NCBI GenBank assembly: GCA_963703895.1
Contig: CAVPFX010000003.1
Coordinates: forward strand, 1-64,000
Length of the DNA stretch: 64,000 bases
From: VRUE01 sp963703895
GTDB taxonomy: Bacteria > Actinomycetota > Thermoleophilia > Solirubrobacterales > 70-9
Direction: 5' to 3'
Below are positions 19,321-27,716 of the stretch, in pieces; the stretch's first letter is position 1, and every line of letters starts with the position of its first letter. The notes under the pieces were generated by a model. The model searched no databases, was not told the DNA's origin, and saw only the letters and a list, made by a program, of their open reading frames with translations. Both the position numbers and the translations under genes were made by a program.

Positions 19321-20317
19321 ACACCTCCGGCTCCAACTCCGGCGAGGCCGCAATCTCACTCGAATGATTGTCTGGCTCGCGGGCGCCGTTAGGGACCAGC
19401 GTGGGCTCACCGCGCTCCGGGAACGGGATCTCGATCACATCGAAGTCGCGTGGGGCAACGCATGGCTCGAAGACCTCTCGCGCCTCGTCGAGGACGGTGC
19501 CGACGTGGTAGCGCGAAGAGATGTGGACCAGGGCGAGCATCTTGACGTGGGCCTCGCGGGCGACCGCCGCCGCCTGGCCGACCGTCGAGTGACCTGTGTC
19601 AGCGGCGCGCTGGACCTCCTCCTCGGCGAAGCTGGCGTCGTGGATCAGCAGATCCGCATCGGCAGCCGCCGCCACGGTCGAGTGACAGGGCGCCGTGTCG
19701 CCGGTGATCGCGACGATGCGGCCCGGCCGCGCCTCGCCCATGACGTCGGAGGGACGCACCGGGCCGTCGTTGCCGGGTACCTCCTCCCCCCTCTGCAGCG
19801 CCGCGAAAGCGGGCCCTTCGGCGACCCCGAGCCGTTTCGCCCCGGCGGGGTCGAAGCGACCCGGTCGCTCCTCCTCGATCAGGACGTAGCCATTTGCCCG
19901 CACGCTGTGCTCGATCGCGAAGGCCTGCACCTCGGCTCCGTCCTGGCGAACGGCTTCGCCGGGGTCAATTTCGATCAGGTCGATGCTGTAGTCGGTGCGG
20001 CCGATCAGGCGGCCGAGCGTCTTGAAGAGATCGCGCAGTCCGCGCGGCCCGTAGATCGTCAGCGGCTCCTCGCGGGCGGTCAGGTCGTAGGTCTTGAGCA
20101 GCCCGGGCAGGCCGAGGATGTGGTCGGCGTGGAAATGGGTGAGGAATATCTCGTCGACCTGGGTCAGTCCCAGCGAACGCTGCAGCTGTCGCTGCGTCCC
20201 TTCGCCGCAGTCGAACATCAGCCTCTGGCCGCCGCGGACCAACATCACGCTCGCGGTCGAGCGCCGCGCCGAGGGCACCGACCCACCGGTGCCGAGGAAG
20301 ATCGCCGAGAGATCCAT
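19319..20317 (-). CDS. rnz: Ribonuclease Z (tRNA 3'-endonuclease)
   Basis: 332 residues, metallo-beta-lactamase fold. Zinc ligands are visible in THFHADH (His61-x-His63-x-Asp65-His66), later HSV (about 148), GDTAPC and HISSRYH. It matures tRNA 3' ends. The last roughly 25 residues are an acidic, low-complexity tail lying against the inverted repeat. It is divergent from the tRNA-Arg gene, which needs this activity if its 3' trailer is processed that way (the CCA is not encoded). Confidence 0.93.
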   Translation of the reverse strand: MDLSAIFLGTGGSVPSARRSTASVMLVRGGQRLMFDCGEGTQRQLQRSLGLTQVDEIFLTHFHADHILGLPGLLKTYDLTAREEPLTIYGPRGLRDLFKTLGRLIGRTDYSIDLIEIDPGEAVRQDGAEVQAFAIEHSVRANGYVLIEEERPGRFDPAGAKRLGVAEGPAFAALQRGEEVPGNDGPVRPSDVMGEARPGRIVAITGDTAPCHSTVAAAADADLLIHDASFAEEEVQRAADTGHSTVGQAAAVAREAHVKMLALVHISSRYHVGTVLDEAREVFEPCVAPRDFDVIEIPFPERGEPTLVPNGAREPDNHSSEIAASPELEPEV

Positions 20318-20363
20318 GCGAGCCTGCGAGCCTACGCGACGGAGCCGGTCCGTTACCCGAAGC

Positions 20364-20369
20364 TAGACT
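20364..20369 (+). promoter_or_regulatory. Possible -10 of tRNA-Arg
   Basis: TAGACT lies 10 nt before the mature 5' end. Spacing fits a short leader; the -35 is unclear. Confidence 0.35.
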
Positions 20370-20379
20370 GGGCCCCTGA

Positions 20380-20453
20380 GCGCCCGTAGCTCAGCTGGAT
20401 AGAGCGCCGCCCTCCGGAGGCGGAGGCCACAGGTTCGAATCCTGTCGGGCGCG
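20380..20453 (+). tRNA. tRNA-Arg (anticodon CCG)
   Basis: A complete cloverleaf can be drawn. The acceptor GCGCCCG pairs with CGGGCGC. The D arm is GCTC/GAGC with loop AGCTGGATA. The anticodon arm CCGCC-CTCCGGA-GGCGG gives anticodon CCG (reads CGG, Arg). The T arm is ACAGG-TTCGAAT-CCTGT. The 3' CCA is not encoded. It stands alone between divergent rnz and the convergent hydrolase gene. Confidence 0.96.
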
Positions 20454-20470
20454 TTTCGGTCTGCTCTGGG

Positions 20471-21388
20471 TCAGGCGACCTTGAAGCGGGCTCGCCATTG
20501 CTCGCGGTCGAAGTGGGCCGGCTCGGTCTCCTCCAGGAAGCGCTCGAGCACGCTGATGAAGCGGAGGGGCTGCTCGATCTGGGGCATGTGCCCCGCCCCC
20601 TCGAAGACCTCCAGCTTGCTGCCGGGAAGGGCGCGGTGGGCGTCCTCGCCGTGACGCACGGGGATGATCGGGTCGCGAGCGCCCCAGAGGATCAGCATCG
20701 GCACCTCCTCGGCAAGGTAGAAGCGATCGGTGGCCGAGACGCTCTGGCCCCTGGTGCCGACCACCGAGCGCAGGGTGGCGAGGAAGGCCTTGCGGTGGCC
20801 CGGCTCGGCGAGCGAGCCGTAGCCGCGCGCGACCTCGGCCACGTCGGCGGCGGGCTTCACCCCCACCTTGGCGAGACCCCGCCCGACGGCGTCGCCGATC
20901 TTCTGGCCGGTGCTGGCGGTGGCGGCGATGAAAAGCTCGGCGCCGGGCAGCGCGGCGGCGCGCAGGACCGGGCTGACCTCGAGGCCGAGGCCGCCGCTGG
21001 AGACGAGCACGAGGCGCTCGACCATCTCGGGGAACTGGTAGGCGAACTGCATCGAGATTCCGCCCCCGAGCGAGTGGCCGACCAGCGTCGCCCGCTCCTG
21101 ACCGAGGACAAGCAGAAGGTCGCGCAGCCCGGAGGCGAGGTTGCCCAACGAGTAGTCGCCGGGGCCGCCAGCGGAGAGGCCGTGCCCCGGCAGATCGGGT
21201 GCGATCACCGTGTGGTGGCGAGCCAGCGCCTCGATCACGCCGCGCCAGTTCTCGCAGGTGCCGGCCATGCCGTGGACCAGCAGCAGGACCGGCCCTTCGC
21301 CGGCGCAGAGGTAGCCAACCTCGCGGCCGTGCAGGGTCACCGTCTTGAAGCTGACCTCGGCCGGACGAGGCGTTGCGCGCTTGGCCAC
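20471..21388 (-). CDS. Alpha/beta-fold hydrolase
   Basis: 305 residues. Oxyanion-side motif LLLVHGMAG, nucleophile elbow GHSLGG (Ser106), acid Asp239 (WGARDPIIP) and His267 (GAGHMPQ) form a complete triad. Similar to epoxide hydrolase, haloperoxidase or meta-cleavage-product hydrolase relatives; the substrate is unknown. A cap region lies between about 135 and 225. GTG start; the gene diverges from the exported protein at 21416 with 27 nt between starts, so the two share a promoter region. Confidence 0.88.
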   Translation of the reverse strand: MAKRATPRPAEVSFKTVTLHGREVGYLCAGEGPVLLLVHGMAGTCENWRGVIEALARHHTVIAPDLPGHGLSAGGPGDYSLGNLASGLRDLLLVLGQERATLVGHSLGGGISMQFAYQFPEMVERLVLVSSGGLGLEVSPVLRAAALPGAELFIAATASTGQKIGDAVGRGLAKVGVKPAADVAEVARGYGSLAEPGHRKAFLATLRSVVGTRGQSVSATDRFYLAEEVPMLILWGARDPIIPVRHGEDAHRALPGSKLEVFEGAGHMPQIEQPLRFISVLERFLEETEPAHFDREQWRARFKVA

Positions 21389-21415
21389 GCCTAAACGGTA
21401 GCTTGCGGCCCAGCC

Positions 21416-22120
21416 GTGGCCGATGAACGCAAGATCCGCCCGCCTCGCGGCGCCCTGATCGTGATCGCGATCGGCCTACTGGCAACCGTGGCCGCCGCCC
21501 TGCTGAGCACCGACAAGCTGATCGGCGCGGCGACCCTGGAATGGGTCGAGGAAGCGCCGATACCGGACTCCAAGAAAGCCCAGATCCCCGGCGGCGGCGA
21601 GATGCAGCTCAGCGACGCGAGCATCCGCTCGACCGAAGCCAACGTCAGCGACTACACGCTCTTCCGCACCTCTGCCGTGTTGACGATCTCCAGCGGCGCG
21701 GCGATCGGTCACGGCCGCCTGCGCTGCTCGATCCGGGTGCCGAAACAGACAATCGTCGCCAAGACGTACACAAGCCGCGCCTCCTACCCGCGCTCCAGCG
21801 AAGAGCTGTCCGAACAGGGAACGCCGGAAAACTCCGCGGTCGAGTTCAGCTCGCACAGCACCGACTATGCCCTGGTCGAAATGAGCGACCTGCTCGGCAA
21901 GCGCTACACCGAAACGAAAGGCATCGTGGTCGAATGGGCGCCCTACCGGATCGGGCAGCAGATCTGGAAGTACGGCCTGCCCGCCGGCCGGCCGAAGCAG
22001 GACCTGGTCCTCCCCTTTGCCTCGATCTGGCGGACGACCACCAGTCCCGCCGCGAAAATCGCCTGCACGGTCGAAAACTCGGCCGGCTCGGCCACGGTCA
22101 AGACCGCCGGCGCGCTCTAA
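21416..22120 (+). CDS. Membrane-anchored exported protein of unknown function
   Basis: 234 residues, not recognised. The N-terminus has basic residues (ERKIRPPRG), then a hydrophobic segment ALIVIAIGLLATVAAALL (about 13-30), giving a signal anchor. The rest is predicted extracellular, without Cys pairs except two, and resembles a single beta-rich domain (CSIRVPKQTIVAKTYTS, then FSSHSTDYALVEM). GTG start. It is convergent with the SRAP gene; stops are 2 nt apart. Confidence 0.7.
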   Translation: MADERKIRPPRGALIVIAIGLLATVAAALLSTDKLIGAATLEWVEEAPIPDSKKAQIPGGGEMQLSDASIRSTEANVSDYTLFRTSAVLTISSGAAIGHGRLRCSIRVPKQTIVAKTYTSRASYPRSSEELSEQGTPENSAVEFSSHSTDYALVEMSDLLGKRYTETKGIVVEWAPYRIGQQIWKYGLPAGRPKQDLVLPFASIWRTTTSPAAKIACTVENSAGSATVKTAGAL

Positions 22121-22122
22121 GG

Positions 22123-22920
22123 CTAGGGCGCGACGAGCAGCTCGGGGCCTTCCTCGCTGCCTTTGCCGACCTTGTTCAGCTTCGGGTTGGCGGGAGCGCT
22201 TTCCATCCGCGAGGCCGGCAGCGGCCCGCACATCGCGATCGCGTCCTCGAGCTCGAGGTCGGGACGCAGCCAGGCGGCCTCGGCCTCGGCGCTGGGCAGG
22301 ATCGCCGGCATGCGGTCGTGCACCTTGGCGACCAGCTCGTTCGGCGTCGTGGTGACGATCGTGCAGCTGTAGAGCCAGCCGTCGTCGAAGCCGCGGTCCT
22401 CGGGGTCCTCCCACTCCTTGCGCGTGCAGAGACCGGCGAAGGCGAAGGCCTCGCCGCCATCGACGGTGAAGCGCCAGGGCTGGCGCGGCTGCTTCGGGTC
22501 CTCGGCCTTCATCCACTCGTAGAAGCCGTCGGCGACGATCAGGCAGCGGTGGCGGAACTTGCCGACCAAGGGCGAGTAGGCGCGGCTCGAGCTCAGGTTC
22601 TCGGCCTTGGCGTTGATCATCCGGTAGCCGACCTTGAGGTCCTTGGCCCAGCGCGGCACCAGGCCCCAGCGCATCATCCGCGCCTCGCGCTCCCCCTCGG
22701 CGGCCTCCTCTGGGTCAGGCGAGGAACGCACGGTCAGCACCTCCTGGCTGGGCGCGACGTTGAAGCGGCCGAGACCCGATTCGATCTTTTTCAGTCGCTC
22801 AGCCGTTGGCGGCGGCGCCTTGCCTTCCGAGTTCCGCTCCAGCGCCTTCTCCAGCTCGACCTGGAAGTGGTCGGCGATTTTCTTCGCGTTTTTTGCCGTG
22901 ACCGTGAATCTTCCGCACAT
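22123..22920 (-). CDS. SRAP-family abasic-site peptidase (YedK/HMCES)
   Basis: 265 residues, starting MCGRFTVTAKN. Met removal exposes Cys2, which forms a thiazolidine crosslink with abasic sites in single-stranded DNA. Other signatures are FNVAPSQ, MRWGLVPRW, INAKAENL, RCLIVADGFYEW and HDRMPAIL, with the catalytic Glu (FYEW) and His (HDRMP) of the family. The start is fixed by the requirement for Cys2, although the frame is open further upstream. It protects stalled replication forks. Confidence 0.93.
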   Translation of the reverse strand: MCGRFTVTAKNAKKIADHFQVELEKALERNSEGKAPPPTAERLKKIESGLGRFNVAPSQEVLTVRSSPDPEEAAEGEREARMMRWGLVPRWAKDLKVGYRMINAKAENLSSSRAYSPLVGKFRHRCLIVADGFYEWMKAEDPKQPRQPWRFTVDGGEAFAFAGLCTRKEWEDPEDRGFDDGWLYSCTIVTTTPNELVAKVHDRMPAILPSAEAEAAWLRPDLELEDAIAMCGPLPASRMESAPANPKLNKVGKGSEEGPELLVAP

Positions 22921-22957
22921 GCGCCGGAGGATGGCAAGTCTCGCCGCCGGGTGGAAA

Positions 22958-24268
22958 TCAGCAGCCGGCGGGGCGGGCGAACCGGGCGAGAGCGAAGTCT
23001 TCGCCCGAGGGCGAGGGGACTCCCCCAACCGCGGTCAAAACGCCATCGGTCCCCACGGCGATCGAAGTCGCCGTCGATCGAGCGGAAGACCCGAACGGCG
23101 TGATCAGCCGCACCTGTTTCTTGCGATTGCCATCGGAGCGCAGGCTGGCAACCGCAAAAGCGTCCTGTCGCTTGCGGCGCGCGCCAACGCCGGCGAGGTC
23201 GAGGCGCCCGCAGCCATCGCGGACGATCGCCAAGGGAAAGAGTTGCGGCATCGGGACAAAACCGCCGCGGCCAAAGCCGCGATCGAAGGTGCCGTCCGAG
23301 CCGAAGGCCATGACCATGCCGGAGTTTTCCGCCGCGTTCCCGCCTCCGGCAACGAGGATCCGGCGTCCGGCGATCGCAACCGACGTCGCCACCGCCTTCA
23401 GGTAGATCCGCTTCGGCCTTGTCTTGGGGTCGGTCGCCGCGGCGAAGACAGACGCTTCGGCGAAACCACGCCTGCCGAAGGAGGAGTCGCGGTCGCCCGA
23501 CGAGGTGAGCCGAATCGTGAGGAACTTACCCGTCGCACCGCCAACCGCGACGATCTTGCCGTCCGACTGCAGGGCGACTCCGCGCAGTTCCTCATGCGCC
23601 CGCCGCGGCAGGTCGAACGCCACCCAACCCTCCCTGAAGGTCGGGTCGGGTCGCCCGTCAGCCATATAGCGAGCCACCACCAGGGACCGGTTTTCACCGC
23701 AGCGGGCCGAACCCACGGCGACGATGCGGCCGTCGGGCTGGATCGCGAGGTCGTTAACGGTCCCCGCCGCGGGCTCAGCGCAGAATTCCGTACGAACCAC
23801 GCCACCGCTGCCGAAAGACAAGTCGAGGCTGCCATCGGGCAGGTAACGAGCCACGGCGAACTTGCCGCCCCGCGCCTCACCCGGAGCCCCGGTCGCACCG
23901 ACGAGGGTTGCGCCGTCGGGCTGGATCGCCACCGTGTTCGCCTCACTCAGACCGCTGGCCTGCCCGGTCACGATGCCATTTCCCCCGAAGGAGGGGTCAA
24001 GGACTCCGTCGGGCCCATAGCGGGCGATCGAAGCGAACTCGCACCAACTCGCGAGACAGCGCGAGGTGCCGACCACGACCACCTTGCCATCGGCCTGGAT
24101 CGCGACTCCCCGCGCGCTGCTGGCCGCCGGTTCAGCGGTCGCGATGGGCGTAGTGAAGACCTGGCTGGGAACGAGGAGGCCGGCGGCGGCGGCCCTTTCG
24201 ACCCCGATCGTGCCAAGGCCAGCAAGGAGGACAAGGAGGCCGATCAGCAAACGCCCACCAACACTCAT
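22958..24268 (-). CDS. Secreted delta-60 repeat beta-propeller protein
   Basis: 436 residues from the ATG at 24266-24268, which overlaps the epimerase stop (ATGA). Signal peptide: LLIGLLVLLAGLGTIGVERAAAA. The rest is made of about seven delta-60 repeats of the form (QPDGKIVAVG-x-ARY-x-DG-x-DPSFG-x-GG), for example IQADGKVVVVG and ARYGPDGVLDPSFGGNG. The repeat typically makes a beta-propeller; function is unknown, probably a surface or secreted binding protein. Last gene of the SAM-riboswitch-led gene string. Confidence 0.85.
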   Translation of the reverse strand: MSVGGRLLIGLLVLLAGLGTIGVERAAAAGLLVPSQVFTTPIATAEPAASSARGVAIQADGKVVVVGTSRCLASWCEFASIARYGPDGVLDPSFGGNGIVTGQASGLSEANTVAIQPDGATLVGATGAPGEARGGKFAVARYLPDGSLDLSFGSGGVVRTEFCAEPAAGTVNDLAIQPDGRIVAVGSARCGENRSLVVARYMADGRPDPTFREGWVAFDLPRRAHEELRGVALQSDGKIVAVGGATGKFLTIRLTSSGDRDSSFGRRGFAEASVFAAATDPKTRPKRIYLKAVATSVAIAGRRILVAGGGNAAENSGMVMAFGSDGTFDRGFGRGGFVPMPQLFPLAIVRDGCGRLDLAGVGARRKRQDAFAVASLRSDGNRKKQVRLITPFGSSARSTATSIAVGTDGVLTAVGGVPSPSGEDFALARFARPAGC

Positions 24269-25242
24269 CGCCAAACCTCGTGACGATCGCGATACCAGTC
24301 CAGCGTGAGCCGAAGCCCATCGCTCAGCTCGACCCGCGGGCACCAGCCGGTTAGCTCGCGCAGCTTGGTCGAATCGACGTACTGGCGGTCGATCTCGCCG
24401 TCTGGCGTTCCCGAGCCAAGGTATTCGGGCTCGATGCCGGTACCGGCGGTGGCGGCGATCAGGTCGACGACCTCGCGCACCGAGTGCGGCTGCTCGCCGC
24501 CGGCGTTGAAGGCCTCTCCCCTTGCCTCATCCGCGTCGAGCGCCGCCTCGATCGCCAGGTAGGCGGCGACGGCGTCGTCGACGTAGAGGAAGTCGCGCTC
24601 GGGACTGCCGTCGGAGCGAATCGACGGCGGGCGGCCGCCGAGGACGGCGATCGTCGTCTCCGGGATCAGGCGCGAGAAGTTGAGATCGCCGCCACCGTAG
24701 ATGTTGGCGAAGCGGGTGACCGCCAGGGGCAGGCCATAGGTCGTTGCGTAGCTGCGGGCGACGATGTCGGCGGCGGCCTTGCTGGCGTCGTAGGCATTGG
24801 CGGCGCGCAGTGGGAAGTCCTCGCGGTAGGGCAACTCGGGACTGGACCCGTAGGCCTTGTCGGAGGAGGCAAAGACAACGTGGGAGACCCCGAGCTCGCG
24901 ACAGGACTCGAAGACGTTCCAAGCGCCGCGAACGTTGACTTCCAGGGTTTCGAGCGGCATTTCACGGGCAACCCCGACGATCGTCTGGGCGGCCAGGTGG
25001 AAGACCGAGTCACAGCCCTTGACCGCCGCCGCGACCGAGTCGGCCTCGCGCAGGTCGCCCTCGGCCAGCTCGACCCGATCGCGCAAGCCGAGCAGGTCGA
25101 GGCCGGAGCGGCGTGGCCCGCCGACGTCGGCGATACGGGGATCGGGACGGTCGAGCACCCGCACCTCGTCGCCGCGCTCGAGCAGCGCCCGTACTAGATG
25201 CGAAGCGACGAACCCGTGCGCACCCGTGACGAGTGACCTCAC
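24265..25242 (-). CDS. NAD-dependent sugar epimerase/dehydratase (CDP-glucose 4,6-dehydratase-like)
   Basis: 325 residues, extended SDR family. Rossmann glycine motif TGAHGFVASHLV lies at the N-terminus, HLAAQT follows, and the catalytic pair appears as SSDKAYG and Tyr-x3-Lys in YDASKAAAD. RFANIYGGGDLNFSRLIP is typical of GDP-mannose/CDP-glucose 4,6-dehydratases. The adjoining nucleotidyltransferase supports CDP-glucose chemistry. GTG start overlaps the upstream stop (GTGA). The exact nucleotide is inferred. Confidence 0.82.
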   Translation of the reverse strand: MRSLVTGAHGFVASHLVRALLERGDEVRVLDRPDPRIADVGGPRRSGLDLLGLRDRVELAEGDLREADSVAAAVKGCDSVFHLAAQTIVGVAREMPLETLEVNVRGAWNVFESCRELGVSHVVFASSDKAYGSSPELPYREDFPLRAANAYDASKAAADIVARSYATTYGLPLAVTRFANIYGGGDLNFSRLIPETTIAVLGGRPPSIRSDGSPERDFLYVDDAVAAYLAIEAALDADEARGEAFNAGGEQPHSVREVVDLIAATAGTGIEPEYLGSGTPDGEIDRQYVDSTKLRELTGWCPRVELSDGLRLTLDWYRDRHEVWR

Positions 25243-26021
25243 CGGCGGCCCCCGGGCACCGCCGATGAGAGAGTTGACCCCCCTATAGGTGGGTCAACTC
25301 TCGCTTCGCTGAAGGTCGGCCAGCGTGCATCACCCGACGACCAGAGGTCATTCAGCTCGACCGCGTCCTTGTAGGTGTCCATGCAGTCCCAGAAGCCTTC
25401 GTGCCGGTAGGCGTTGAGCTGTCCGTCTGCAGCAAGGCGCTCCAGCGGCTCCCGCTCGAGCACGCTGTCCGCCTCGATGTAGTCGAGCGCGGCAGGCTCG
25501 AAGCAAAAGAATCCCCCGTTGATCCAGTGCTCGCTGCGCGGCTTCTCGACGAAGCCCTCGACCTTGTGGTCGGCGCCGATCTCGGTCACGCCCCACTGCA
25601 GGTGAGGCTGCACCACGGTCACCGTGCCGAGCGCCTCCTGCTTACGGTGGAAGGCGAGCAGCACGTCGAGGTCGATGTCGGCGACGCCGTCGGCGTAGGT
25701 GGCGCAGAAGGTCTCGCCGTCGATCCGCTCCTCGAGGCGGGCGATCCGGCCGCCGGTAGGCGTGTCGAGCCCGGTGTCGACGCACTCGACCTCCACCCCG
25801 TCGGGCCAACTTTCGGAAGCGACGAATCCCTCGACCATCTCCCCCAGATAGCCGGTGGCAAGCACGAACCGCTCAAACCCGTGCGCCGCATAGATCCCGA
25901 TCACATGCCAGAGGATCGGCCGGCCGCCGATCTCGACCAGCGCCTTCGGCACCGTCTCCGTCCGCTCGCGCAGCCGCGTGCCGCGGCCGCCGCAGAGGAT
26001 GACTACGGGCGGCTTAGCCAC
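25239..26021 (-). CDS. Sugar nucleotidyltransferase (glucose-1-phosphate cytidylyltransferase-like)
   Basis: 260 residues. Signature loop LCGGRGTRLRERTETVPKAL and GRPILWHVIGIYAAHG resemble RfbF; ATYADGVADIDL is the metal/sugar site, and NGGFFCFEPAALDYI and FWDCMDTYKD complete the family pattern. It would activate a hexose-1-phosphate. The natural C-terminus of the family ends near NDLWSSGDARW; here about 25 residues are added, encoded by a palindrome at 25269-25302 and the overlap with the next gene. GTG start overlaps the MoaD-like gene by 8 nt. Confidence 0.82.
   Translation of the reverse strand: MAKPPVVILCGGRGTRLRERTETVPKALVEIGGRPILWHVIGIYAAHGFERFVLATGYLGEMVEGFVASESWPDGVEVECVDTGLDTPTGGRIARLEERIDGETFCATYADGVADIDLDVLLAFHRKQEALGTVTVVQPHLQWGVTEIGADHKVEGFVEKPRSEHWINGGFFCFEPAALDYIEADSVLEREPLERLAADGQLNAYRHEGFWDCMDTYKDAVELNDLWSSGDARWPTFSEARVDPPIGGSTLSSAVPGGRR
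25269..25302. repeat. 34-bp palindrome at the 3' end of the nucleotidyltransferase gene
   Basis: Arms GAGAGTTGACCC (25269-25280) and GGGTCAACTCTC (25291-25302) are perfect complements around CCCTATAGGT. On the minus strand the centre reads CCACCTATAGGGGG, close to the loop CCACCTCCTGGGGG of the pyrK palindrome. It encodes part of a C-terminal extension. Confidence 0.75.
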
Positions 26022-26286
26022 CGGCGACGGCCGGGAGGATGGTCACCTCGGCGCCGTCGTCGATCTGGGTCTCGAGGCCCTGCTGGAAGCGAATGTCCTC
26101 GCCGCTGACGTAGACGTTGACGAAGCGGCGCAGGTCGCCGTCCTGGGTGATCCGCTCGCGCAGGGTGCCGTGAGCCTCGAAGACCGCGTCGAGCACCTCG
26201 CCGACGGTGCCGCCGATGACCTCAAGCTCGGCCTGGCCGTCGGTGGCGGCGCGTAGCTGGGTCGGGATCTTCACGGTGACTGCCAT
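26014..26286 (-). CDS. MoaD/ThiS-family sulfur-carrier protein
   Basis: 90 residues, beta-grasp pattern with MAVTVKIPTQLRAAT, VNVYVSGEDIRF and a C-terminus of AEVTILPAVAGG. The terminal Gly-Gly is the feature that is adenylated and thiocarboxylated in sulfur carriers such as MoaD, ThiS, CysO and HcyS. The ATG overlaps the threonine-synthase-like stop (ATGA), so the two are made together. Partner and pathway are inferred: probable sulfur donor for the upstream PLP enzyme. Confidence 0.88.
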   Translation of the reverse strand: MAVTVKIPTQLRAATDGQAELEVIGGTVGEVLDAVFEAHGTLRERITQDGDLRRFVNVYVSGEDIRFQQGLETQIDDGAEVTILPAVAGG

Positions 26287-27518
26287 CAGACGCTTACCTC
26301 CTGGGCGAACTCGGACTCGAAGCTCTCGAGGTGGGGATCGATCTCGTGCATGCGGAACCTATCGCGGGTCGCGTCGAGCGTCTTCAGGCCCTCGCCGGTG
26401 ATGTAGACGACGACGCGCTCGCCCGCCGCGAGCTCGCCGCGATCGGCGAGCTTCTTCAGCACGCCGACGGTGACGCCGCCTGCCGTCTCGGTGAAGATGC
26501 CGGTGGTCTCGGCCAGCAGGCTGATCCCGTCGCGGATCTCGGCGTCGGTTACCGAGTCGACGCCGCCACCGGTGCGGCGGGCCTGCTCGACCGCGTAGGG
26601 ACCGTCGGCGGGATCGCCGATCGCGAGGCTCTTGGCGATCGTGTCCGGCCGCTGCGGCTTGCAGACGTCCCAGCCTTCGGCGAAGGCGGTCGCGACCGGG
26701 CTGCAGCCCTCGGCCTGGGCACCATTGAAGATTGGCTGGGAGCCCTCGACCAGGCCGATATCCAGCCACTCCTGGAAGCCGCGGCCGACCTTGGTGAAGA
26801 GCGAGCCCGAGGCGATCGGGCAGACGACGCGGTCGGGGAGTTCCCAGCCGAGCTGCTCGGCCGTCTCGTAGGCGAGTGTCTTCGAGCCCTCGGCGTAGTA
26901 GGGGCGCAGGTTGACGTTGACGAAGGCCCAGGGCCGCGTTTCGGCCAGCTGGGTGCAGAGGCGGTTGACGTCGTCGTAGTTGCCGCGCACGCCGACCAGG
27001 TTGGTGCCGTAGATGCCGGTGGCGAGCAGCTTCTGCTCCTCGAGGTTGGCGGGCACGAAGACGTAGGAGGCGAGTCCGGCGGCGGCGGCGTGGGCGGCGA
27101 CGGCGTTGGCGAGGTTGCCGGTCGAGGCGCAGGCGACGGTCTCGAAGCCGAGCTCTTGCGCCTTCGCCACGGCGACGGCGACGACGCGGTCCTTGAACGA
27201 GTGGGTCGGGTTGGCGGCGTCGTTCTTGATCCAGATCTCGGCCTCGACCCCGAGCCGTTCGGCCAGGCGGTCCGCCTTCAGCAGCGGCGTCAGGCCGGGC
27301 TCGAGCGGGTCGCCGGGGCGCCCCTCGAAGGGCAGGAAGTCGGCGTAGCGCCAGATGCCCTGCGAGCCGGCCTGGATCTTGCGCTTGGTCTCGGCCGGGT
27401 CGAGCGCCGAGTAGTCGTAGGCCACTTCGAGCGGCCCGAAGCAGTTCTCACAAGCGAAGTGAGCGCCGAGGTCGTAGGTCGACCCGCACTCCTTGCACTT
27501 CAGGTTTTCGATTGCCAT
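26286..27518 (-). CDS. thrC: Threonine synthase-like PLP enzyme under SAM riboswitch
   Basis: 410 residues from the ATG at 27516-27518. N-terminal zinc-ribbon-like motif with Cys8, Cys11, Cys23, Cys26. Fold type II PLP domain: NPTHSFKDR with Lys109 as the Schiff-base Lys, and CASTGNLANAVAAHAA for phosphate binding. The family makes threonine from O-phosphohomoserine. Position behind a SAM-I riboswitch and fused by overlap to a MoaD-like carrier is not what a plain threonine synthase would need, so it may use phosphohomoserine for homocysteine synthesis. Hom and thrB are not nearby. Confidence 0.88.
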   Translation of the reverse strand: MAIENLKCKECGSTYDLGAHFACENCFGPLEVAYDYSALDPAETKRKIQAGSQGIWRYADFLPFEGRPGDPLEPGLTPLLKADRLAERLGVEAEIWIKNDAANPTHSFKDRVVAVAVAKAQELGFETVACASTGNLANAVAAHAAAAGLASYVFVPANLEEQKLLATGIYGTNLVGVRGNYDDVNRLCTQLAETRPWAFVNVNLRPYYAEGSKTLAYETAEQLGWELPDRVVCPIASGSLFTKVGRGFQEWLDIGLVEGSQPIFNGAQAEGCSPVATAFAEGWDVCKPQRPDTIAKSLAIGDPADGPYAVEQARRTGGGVDSVTDAEIRDGISLLAETTGIFTETAGGVTVGVLKKLADRGELAAGERVVVYITGEGLKTLDATRDRFRMHEIDPHLESFESEFAQEVSV

Positions 27519-27551
27519 CCGATCTTTCCCTCTCGTTGCGTTACCGCCAAC

Positions 27552-27583
27552 AAAAAAAACCTCCGCCTTTTGTGGGGCAGAGG
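27552..27583 (-). terminator. Intrinsic terminator of the SAM riboswitch expression platform
   Basis: Minus strand CCTCTGCC-(CCACAAAA)-GGCGGAGG followed by eight T. It lies 17 nt after the aptamer P1 stem and 33 nt before the thrC-like start codon. Confidence 0.9.
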
Positions 27584-27597
27584 TCCGATCGGACTTT

Positions 27598-27714
27598 CCC
27601 CACATCTTTCAGGTCAGGCGACCTGCTGGAGTTGGCACCTCCCCCGAACCTGACGGTCCGGGGCGGTTGCCGGGGTTTCAACGGGCCAGTCCCTCCACCC
27701 CTCTAGATGTGGCG
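27598..27714 (-). ncRNA. SAM-I (S-box) riboswitch
   Basis: P1 strands CCACATCT (27705-27712) and AGATGTGG (27600-27607) pair. Between them, on the minus strand, are the conserved AGAGGGGTGGAGGGACTGG, GATGAAACC-like GTTGAAACCCCGGCAACC and GGTGCCAACTCCAGCAGG blocks and the AAAGATG end of the S-box. With the downstream terminator it should switch transcription off when SAM is abundant. It controls the thrC-moaD-like string. Confidence 0.95.
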
Positions 27715-27716
27715 CT

